Shown in pieces: positions 58,911-64,000 of a DNA stretch of 64,000 nucleotides. The position numbers were made by a program, and so were the translations under genes. This DNA comes from Bacteroidales bacterium UBA3843 (GTDB lineage Bacteria; Bacteroidota; Bacteroidia; Bacteroidales; Paludibacteraceae), in contig DGHR01000009.1 in NCBI GenBank assembly GCA_002392745.1, positions 1-64,000 on the forward strand. Direction: 5' to 3'. The notes below the pieces were generated by a model, which saw only the letters and a list, made by a program, of their open reading frames with translations, did no database searches and was not told the origin of the DNA. The stretch's first letter is position 1, and each line of letters starts with the position of its first letter.

Positions 58911-59416
58911 TTGAGCAGGTCCTGATTGCCGGAAATGTTGTGTTCCTGCATGTCGGCAATGACCTCTACCACCTCGGGATGGTGCATCAGCAGCGTGTCG
59001 ATTACTTGTATCATGCTATATCCCGCTTCCGGCAAACGGTCCCATGCGATTGAACGGTCGTTGACAATGACATGCGCACAGCGCAGGACGTATGCCGGTT
59101 CTCTGTTCGAGCCTTTGCGTATGTGCAGGTCATGATACTCGCTGTCATATATAATGTCGCCATACATTTTCTTGGTGGCACTGAACCATTCTATGGGGAA
59201 TGCATCTTTTCGCGGAGCGAAGGTCAATTCATGTTTTTTCCGTATCCCGTCCTGCATAGTGTAGAATCGTGTATAGATGGAATCCGAGGGAGAAAAGACA
59301 TAGGCGTAGATATCAGTTCCTGTATCATCAGGTTTGGCTTCCGGACAGCCCTGTAGGGCCAGTGCAGCCAGGATAATCGTTGCCGAAGCAATAAAGGTAC
59401 GAATAGTAGTTTTCAT
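58889..59416 (-). CDS. Lipoprotein of unknown function (cassette gene 1)
   Basis: 175 residues with signal 'MKTTIRTFIASATIILAALALQGC' (Cys24). The mature part is acidic and basic mixed, 'DIYAYVFSPSDSIYTRFYTM', 'AYVLRCAHVIVNDRSIAWDR', 'VIDTLLMHHPEVVEVIADMQ'. The family is not recognised. Its promoter region (59444-59517) is an exact-looking duplicate of the one upstream of the next lipoprotein gene, and its last seven codons plus terminator recur 1.37 kb away. Confidence 0.75.
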   Translation of the reverse strand: MKTTIRTFIASATIILAALALQGCPEAKPDDTGTDIYAYVFSPSDSIYTRFYTMQDGIRKKHELTFAPRKDAFPIEWFSATKKMYGDIIYDSEYHDLHIRKGSNREPAYVLRCAHVIVNDRSIAWDRLPEAGYSMIQVIDTLLMHHPEVVEVIADMQEHNISGNQDLLKPVAIQM

Positions 59417-59443
59417 AATGAAGTATTTTAGTTTTGTCCAATC

Positions 59444-59517
59444 AACGCTGCAAAATTACAATATTTTTGCAGAACGTGCAAATAAACCACTTGGGAAAAT
59501 AGTTGGGAAAATAACCT
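59444..59517 (-). promoter_or_regulatory. Duplicated promoter region B, copy 1
   Basis: 74 bp identical to 60106-60179. On the minus strand it carries TTTG (59482-59479) and TAATTTTG (59458-59451), spaced 20 nt, driving cassette lipoprotein gene 1. Confidence 0.85.
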
Positions 59518-59522
59518 TCACT

Positions 59523-60053
59523 TCAGCGTTTTAGCGTCCATGTGTGGTCTCTGCTTGAGATGCTGACGATTCCCATGTTCTTGACTAATACACAACTTTC
59601 GTCTCCACGATTAATGAAGATGGAATCTTCTTTGACAGTCGTTATAGGCTCGCCATTACTACTGCTACCCCAATTATAACTGATGGATATATTACCATAC
59701 ACTTCCGGATATACTGGAGGAGTATAACTGTTTAAGTGCATTTCAATGTCAAAATATGTTTTGTTGCTGCTCTCTAATATCGTATATATAGCATAACCTT
59801 CAAGTATAAATTTTAGCTCTTCATTACTTATCTGTTTGGTAAAGAGTTCACTTGCTTTAACGACGAACCCTTCTGTCTTTCCGGTTTCTGTCACAAAAAA
59901 CACAGAATCGCCTTTTGAATAATTATCCGAAAGGAATGTAGCTAACTCCACGGCCTTTTGCTTCATCTCTTCAGGATCAGGTTCATTCTGATTGCAGGAT
60001 ACCAATACGCTACACAGCAGCATAATGGTGAAAAACTGATTAAATGCTTTCAT
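59523..60053 (-). CDS. Lipoprotein of unknown function (cassette gene 2)
   Basis: 176 residues, signal 'MKAFNQFFTIMLLCSVLVSC' (Cys20). The mature region has 'PEEMKQKAVELATFLSDNYS' and beta-rich parts ('YGNISISYNWGSSSNGEPIT', 'ESCVLVKNMGIVSISSRDHT'). It lacks similarity to cassette gene 1 apart from its upstream promoter region, which is duplicated. Codon usage is more A/T-rich than in neighbours, suggesting later acquisition. Family not recognised. Confidence 0.72.
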   Translation of the reverse strand: MKAFNQFFTIMLLCSVLVSCNQNEPDPEEMKQKAVELATFLSDNYSKGDSVFFVTETGKTEGFVVKASELFTKQISNEELKFILEGYAIYTILESSNKTYFDIEMHLNSYTPPVYPEVYGNISISYNWGSSSNGEPITTVKEDSIFINRGDESCVLVKNMGIVSISSRDHTWTLKR

Positions 60054-60105
60054 AAGGTTTATTTGATTATTTTGTTTCCGTCAAACATAAATCATCCATT
60101 CCGTT

Positions 60106-60280
60106 AACGCTGCAAAATTACAATATTTTTGCAGAACGTGCAAATAAACCACTTGGGAAAATAGTTGGGAAAATAACCTCCGGCAGCGAAAAGAAGTCAC
60201 AGCCGGAGGTGAGAAGTTCGTTTTTGCTGATTATCGGTTAACATATAACCATTAACCTTTACATCTGTATGGCAACAGGC
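60106..60280. repeat. Repeats B (copy 2) and A (copy 2) fused end to end
   Basis: 60106-60179 is the second B copy with promoter TTTG (60144-60141) and TAATTTTG (60120-60113) on the minus strand, driving cassette gene 2. It joins A copy 2 (60168-60280) through a shared 12-bp word GGAAAATAACCT. A2 is thus the 3' end and terminator of a lipoprotein gene whose body is missing. The 145 bp beyond, to 60425, contains no gene that I can support. Confidence 0.85.
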
Positions 60281-60425
60281 GGTTCTGCATATCATATGCG
60301 TAAATGAAAGTATTGACCGTATCCGTCCACGCAGTATGGATGGCGGAAATTATTGCCGTTAAAGCATGGTGTAACATCCTGCACAGGATGGTCTGCATAG
60401 TACAACCTCTCGGAGAAATGCTTGC

Positions 60426-61271
60426 TTACCCTACGCGGTAAGCTTTTGGGGTAACGCCGACGTGTGATTTGAAGAATCGGTTGAAGAATGCCACATTGTC
60501 AAATCCAAGGCTCAGCGCTATCTCCTTGATTTGAAGATTCGTGATTTTCAACTGCGACTTGGCGTCCGTCAGAATAGCCTCGATGATAATATCGCCGGCT
60601 GTCCTTTCTCCTACTGACTTGATGGTCGAACACAGATGCGGCAGCGTGATACGCAATGCTTCGGCATACTGGCTGACGTGGTGCCACTCATGGTAATGCT
60701 TGAGCACCAGTTGGCAGTAATCCTGGTAAATCTCTGTTTTGCGGTCCAATGGGCGCACCAGGTATTCGTCTTGCTCGCGCGCATACTTGGTATAGCTGGT
60801 CTGAAGCAGGTTGAAGATGTGCACCATCTTTTCGCTGTCCAGCATCGTCGGCTGTGCATTCAGCGCCATGATGATAGTGTCATACATGGAGCAAAGCACT
60901 TTGGCGTGGTTCTCACTTACACTGATAATAGGCGAGTGAAGCTGCAATGCGGTCAAAGACATACGATTGTTGAAAGTGTGCTTTTCCAGGAAACTGCTGC
61001 CAAAAACGACCCAGTACACCAATGCATCCTCGGAGAACTCGTGGATAAGCAAAAAGCTCCCGGGTTCAAGCAGCAGTACATCGTTGGCCTTGAAGTCATA
61101 TTCGGTTACATTGATGGTCGCATGCGCGGTGCCACGAACCAGCAAAGCATACACTCCGCACTTGATTTTACAGGGATAGCGACCGTACTCGTTCATCAAC
61201 TTGCCGCTGGCATCACCTATCATGTAGTCTCCGTAAGGGCAATCAACAATGGGGATATTATTCTCTTTCAT
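60426..61271 (-). CDS. AraC-family transcriptional regulator
   Basis: 281 residues. The N-terminal half is a cupin-like sensor ('CGVYALLVRGTAHATINVTE', 'DVLLLEPGSFLLIHEF'). The C-terminal half has two helix-turn-helix units ('VSQYAEALRITLPHLCSTIK', 'LQIKEIALSLGFDNVAFFNR', 'FFKSHVGVTPKAYRVG'). Layout resembles Bacteroidales regulators of outer-membrane or drug-related genes. It has its own promoter upstream. Targets unknown; the lipoprotein cassettes downstream are possible ones. Confidence 0.92.
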   Translation of the reverse strand: MKENNIPIVDCPYGDYMIGDASGKLMNEYGRYPCKIKCGVYALLVRGTAHATINVTEYDFKANDVLLLEPGSFLLIHEFSEDALVYWVVFGSSFLEKHTFNNRMSLTALQLHSPIISVSENHAKVLCSMYDTIIMALNAQPTMLDSEKMVHIFNLLQTSYTKYAREQDEYLVRPLDRKTEIYQDYCQLVLKHYHEWHHVSQYAEALRITLPHLCSTIKSVGERTAGDIIIEAILTDAKSQLKITNLQIKEIALSLGFDNVAFFNRFFKSHVGVTPKAYRVG

Positions 61272-61297
61272 CTTAATAATTGATATGTAATTTGCTG

Positions 61298-61328
61298 CAA
61301 AGGTAGTGCTTTTTTTTGAATTATCAAA
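61298..61328 (-). promoter_or_regulatory. Promoter of the AraC regulator
   Basis: TTTG (61328-61325) and TACCTTTG (61305-61298) on the minus strand, 19 nt between. Confidence 0.7.
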
Positions 61329-61424
61329 ATAAATGTGACATTTTTTTCAAAAAAGAGATGCGAAGAATGGGAAACGCCAAGGGAAATAAAGGGAGCAGAC
61401 AGGGGAGCAAGTCGCGAAAGAAGA

Positions 61425-61459
61425 AACAAAAAAGAGAGACTATCCATTGATAGTCTCTC
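61425..61459 (-). terminator. Intrinsic terminator of rpsT
   Basis: On the minus strand GAGAGACTATC (61459-61449) and GATAGTCTCTC (61444-61434) form an 11-bp stem with a four-base loop, followed by TTTTTTGTTTC. Confidence 0.88.
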
Positions 61460-61483
61460 CGTTGACCTTGTCAAACAGCGTAA

Positions 61484-61738
61484 TCAGCCCAATTTGTTCA
61501 CATACAGGGCTAACTTCGATTTGAGGTTGGCAGCCTTGTTGTTGTGAATGATGTGGCGCTTAGCCAGTTTGTCCAGCATCGAGCTTACCTTAGGCAGCGC
61601 AGCAGCAGCTGCAGCTTTGTCGGTAGTCTTACGCAGGTCGCGCACAGCGTTACGTGCGGTTTTAGCGTAGTAATGATTGTGTGCTTTGCGTGCGGCCGTC
61701 TGGCGGATACGCTTCAAAGATGATTTATGGTTTGCCAT
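61484..61738 (-). CDS. rpsT: 30S ribosomal protein S20
   Basis: Binds 16S rRNA early in 30S assembly. 84 residues starting 'MANHKSSLKRIRQTAARKAH' with the usual 'NHYYAKTARNAVRDLRKTTD' and 'LDKLAKRHIIHNNKAANLKS'. It lies 130 bp after tRNA-Glu on the same strand and is probably cotranscribed with it; a strong terminator follows at 61459-61425. Confidence 0.98.
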   Translation of the reverse strand: MANHKSSLKRIRQTAARKAHNHYYAKTARNAVRDLRKTTDKAAAAAALPKVSSMLDKLAKRHIIHNNKAANLKSKLALYVNKLG

Positions 61739-61868
61739 CTTGTTTGTTTTGTTTTTGCCGTTGCCTTTCGCTTTGCGGTTACTCAGTCTTCGGCGGTTTA
61801 GTGAATATCCCGCGTGGCGATGAGAGGAAAAGCCGTGCGGGACGTGACTTTAGGGAAGGTCTTGTTGG

Positions 61869-61940
61869 TAGTGCCAAGGGGAATCGAACCCCTATTGCAA
61901 GAATGAAAATCTTGAGTACTAACCGTTATACGATGGCACC
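61869..61940 (-). tRNA. tRNA-Glu (anticodon TTC)
   Basis: 72 nt with a 7-bp acceptor stem (GGTGCCA/TGGCACT), anticodon stem CAAGA/TCTTG with loop TTTTCAT (anticodon TTC), and T-arm GGGGTTCGATTCCCC. CCA is not encoded. It lies between a strong promoter and rpsT, an arrangement common in Bacteroidales. Confidence 0.96.
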
Positions 61941-61970
61941 ATATGTTGCTTATTCCGGCGAAAAAGCGTG

Positions 61971-62002
61971 CAAAGGTACGACATTTTTTTTATATACGCA
62001 AA
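61971..62002 (-). promoter_or_regulatory. Promoter of tRNA-Glu and rpsT
   Basis: TTTG (62002-61999) and TACCTTTG (61978-61971) on the minus strand, spaced 20 nt, 30 bp before the tRNA. It is divergent from the promoter at 62048-62079. Confidence 0.8.
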
Positions 62003-62047
62003 TTTTTAGGCGTTTTTTTTGCGTTTTTAACCGTTTTGTGCTATTTA

Positions 62048-62079
62048 TTTGCATAATTCATTTATTTGTTGTACCTTTG
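62048..62079 (+). promoter_or_regulatory. Promoter of the NfnAB-like gene
   Basis: TTTG (62048-62051) and TACCTTTG (62072-62079), spaced 20 nt; ATG follows 23 bp later. Confidence 0.8.
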
Positions 62080-62102
62080 CAAACGCAAAGGTTTTATATA
62101 TT

Positions 62103-64000
62103 ATGAACAAGATTTTATCCAAGCGATTTTTCTCGCCTAACGTAGCGGAATTGGTTATCGAAGCTCCTCTTATCGCCCGTAGCCGCAAAGCCGGGCATTT
62201 TGTGATTGTACGTGTAGACAGTCATTCCGAGCGAATGCCCCTCACCATAGCAGGTGCAGATGTGGAAAAAGGAACAATCACGCTCGTCGTGCAACAGATC
62301 GGCGTCTCGTCCCATAAACTGCTGGCCTTGAACCCCGGTGAGGCCATCCATGATGTCGTTGGGCCTCTGGGCAAAGCCACGCATATCGAGAACTATGGGA
62401 CGGTGGTATGTGCCTGCGGAGGCGTTGGTGCAGCCCCGATGCTGCCGATAGCAGAGGCACTCAAAAAGGCAGGGAACAGAGTTATTACCGTTCTGGCGGC
62501 CCGCAATGCCGATTTGATTATATTGAAAGACCAGCTCGCTCAATGGTCCGACGAGCTTATCGTCATGACCGATGACGGCTCGATGGGACAGAAAGGAGTT
62601 GTGACTGTCGGTGTGGAACAGGTAATCCGCAGAGAGCACGTCGATAAATGTATCACCATCGGTCCGGCTATCATGATGAAGTTCGTGGCGCTGACGACGA
62701 AGCAATACAATATACCTACAGAAGCGAGCCTGAACACCATCATGGTGGATGGAACGGGTATGTGCGGCGCATGCCGCGTCACTGTCGGAGGCCAGACCAA
62801 GTTCGTCTGCGTGGACGGTCCTGAGTTTGACGCACACCAGGTAGATTTCGACGAGATGTTAAGCCGCCTCCGTTCCTACAAGACAGAAGAAACAAAGGCG
62901 ATGGAACAATACACATCGCAGACCGAAAATAACAAAGAGTCATCGGACTCTAATCGGACTCTAATCGGACTTTTGTCGGAGGGCCGTCAGGTTTTGCAAA
63001 ATATAGAACCTTTTGCGGGTACGCCCAAGGACCGTGTGGCTATTCCACGTGTACAGATGCCGGAATTGCGTCCAGAAGTGCGCGTCAAATCCTTGCACGA
63101 AGAGGTCAACCAGGGGCTTACCGCCGAGCAGGCAATCAACGAATCGCACAGGTGCCTGAATTGCAAGACCCCGACTTGCGTACAAGGCTGTCCGGTCAAT
63201 ATCAATATTCCCGGATTTATCAAGCAGATTGAACAAGGCAACCTGGCTGCAGCGGCAGAGGTTATCCGCGAGAGTTCCTCCCTGCCTGCAGTATGCGGAC
63301 GCGTCTGCCCTCAGGAAAAACAATGCGAAGCGCATTGTATCCATCTCAAGATGGGGAAACAGCCGGTGGCTATCGGCTATCTGGAGCGTTTCGTCGCAGA
63401 CAACGCACCGGCGCAGACTGCCAATACAAATACAGCATTGCCCGACGGCGCAAAGAAAATCGCAGTGGTCGGTTCCGGCCCTGCTGGTCTGACTTTTGCC
63501 GGCGACATGGCCAAGTACGGATACGAAGTGCATGTTTTCGAAGCGCTGCATGAAATCGGAGGAGTCCTCAAATACGGAATACCCGAGTTCCGTTTGCCGA
63601 ACAGTATTGTCGACCGTGAGATTGACGGACTGAAGGCAATGGGAGTGCAGTTCCATGTGGATACAATCATTGGCAAGACGATTAGCGTAGAGGAACTGCA
63701 GAAACAAGGCTTCCAAGGCATTTTCGTCGGCTCGGGAGCAGGACTGCCAAGGTTTATGAACATACCGGGAGAGAATCTGAATGGTGTCCTGTCATGCAAT
63801 GAATACCTGACGCGTGTCAACCTGATGGACGCCTCCAATCCGCAGACCGACACTCCGTTGCTTTACGGCAAGAATGTGATGGTAGTGGGCGGAGGAAACA
63901 CAGCCATGGATGCTGTCCGTACAGCCAAACGCCTTGGCGCGGAAAAAGCTATGATTGTGTACCGCCGTAGCGAAGAAGAGATGCCGGCGCGCGTGGAGGA
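62103..64000 (+). CDS. NfnAB-like fusion: ferredoxin-NADP reductase subunit alpha joined to glutamate-synthase-like subunit (3' end outside window)
   Basis: At least 632 residues, open at the right edge. The N-terminal module (1 to about 265) is a dihydroorotate-dehydrogenase-B-type FAD/NAD domain with 'VCACGGVGAAPMLPIAEALK' and a [2Fe-2S] site 'VDGTGMCGACRVTVGG'. The second module has two iron-sulphur cysteine sets ('HRCLNCKTPTCVQGCPVN', 'CGRVCPQEKQCEAHCIHL'), an FAD fold 'IAVVGSGPAGLTFAGDMAKY' and an NADPH fold 'VMVVGGGNTAMDAVRTAKRL'. This fused form is known in Bacteroides and probably balances NADH, NADPH and ferredoxin. The linker at 278-290 is coded by TCGGACTCTAA repeats. Confidence 0.93.
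   Translation, partial: MNKILSKRFFSPNVAELVIEAPLIARSRKAGHFVIVRVDSHSERMPLTIAGADVEKGTITLVVQQIGVSSHKLLALNPGEAIHDVVGPLGKATHIENYGTVVCACGGVGAAPMLPIAEALKKAGNRVITVLAARNADLIILKDQLAQWSDELIVMTDDGSMGQKGVVTVGVEQVIRREHVDKCITIGPAIMMKFVALTTKQYNIPTEASLNTIMVDGTGMCGACRVTVGGQTKFVCVDGPEFDAHQVDFDEMLSRLRSYKTEETKAMEQYTSQTENNKESSDSNRTLIGLLSEGRQVLQNIEPFAGTPKDRVAIPRVQMPELRPEVRVKSLHEEVNQGLTAEQAINESHRCLNCKTPTCVQGCPVNINIPGFIKQIEQGNLAAAAEVIRESSSLPAVCGRVCPQEKQCEAHCIHLKMGKQPVAIGYLERFVADNAPAQTANTNTALPDGAKKIAVVGSGPAGLTFAGDMAKYGYEVHVFEALHEIGGVLKYGIPEFRLPNSIVDREIDGLKAMGVQFHVDTIIGKTISVEELQKQGFQGIFVGSGAGLPRFMNIPGENLNGVLSCNEYLTRVNLMDASNPQTDTPLLYGKNVMVVGGGNTAMDAVRTAKRLGAEKAMIVYRRSEEEMPARVE
62938..62972. repeat. TCGGACTCTAA repeat in the fusion linker
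   Basis: Three imperfect copies of AATCGGACTCTAATCGGAC in frame, encoding 'SSDSNRTLIGLL', exactly between the two enzyme modules. Confidence 0.85.

Noticed and set aside
60281..60425. Remnant coding sequence after the AraC gene
   Set aside because: Short open stretches occur in two frames but none links cleanly to the PVAIQM end in repeat A2; not enough to call a pseudogene.

Overview
The window is chromosomal DNA from a member of the Bacteroidota, almost certainly order Bacteroidales. The reasons are promoters of the TTTG / TAnnTTTG type (about a dozen, nearly all with exactly 20 nt between the two boxes), absence of clear Shine-Dalgarno sites, a type IX secretion (T9SS) sorting domain, a serine palmitoyltransferase-type sphingolipid gene, a GT3-type glycogen synthase, DUF4271, and TonB-dependent uptake. 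Genus cannot be read from the sequence. No prophage, insertion sequence, rRNA or CRISPR array is visible. The only recombinase is an Mpi-type serine invertase.

Layout. 1-4.6 kb: two minus-strand secreted repeat proteins (a BspA-like leucine-rich protein running off the left edge, and a beta-helix plus InlB-repeat protein). 5.4-16.2 kb, plus strand: pRiA4b-ORF3-like protein, miaA, PKD lipoprotein, glycogen synthase, C69 dipeptidase, a large T9SS cargo protein and an OmpA-family protein. 16.2-25.9 kb, plus strand: ileS, lipoprotein, AsmA-like protein, M3 peptidase, membrane protein. 25.9-29.3 kb, minus strand: a TonB receptor headed by a TPP riboswitch (hence a probable thiamin receptor) and an outer-membrane barrel. 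30.2-36.3 kb, plus strand: mdh, sphingolipid synthase and a short-chain reductase, LD-carboxypeptidase, and a degenerate phosphoethanolamine-transferase-like protein. 36.3-39.8 kb, minus strand: one gapless block psuK-psuG-invertase-nucleotidase domain-lipoprotein. 40.1-47.1 kb, minus strand: acpP, fabF, winged helix, asd, U32, DUF4271, hemD, rnpA, yidD, trmD. 47.3-52 kb, minus strand: TPR/OmpA lipoprotein, small membrane protein, mutL, metallophosphoesterase. 52.4-58.7 kb, plus strand: lipoprotein, SRPBCC protein, psd, deoC, dacB, birA, rfbB. 58.8-61.3 kb: a duplicated lipoprotein cassette region and an AraC regulator. 61.5-64 kb: rpsT, tRNA-Glu and an NfnAB-like fusion running off the right edge.

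The most unusual property is a set of short degenerate tandem repeats (units of about 8-17 bp) lying in spacers and also, in frame, inside conserved genes: glycogen synthase, AsmA, birA, ileS, miaA, the linker of the NfnAB fusion, and the signal peptide of the TonB receptor. One 16-17 bp family occurs in three unrelated genes and one spacer. Other points of note are the TPP riboswitch with a very long P3 arm, a tiny promoter-to-terminator RNA encoding a 14-residue peptide, an invertase inside a pseudouridine-catabolism operon, and a mosaic of duplicated lipoprotein promoters and 3' ends.
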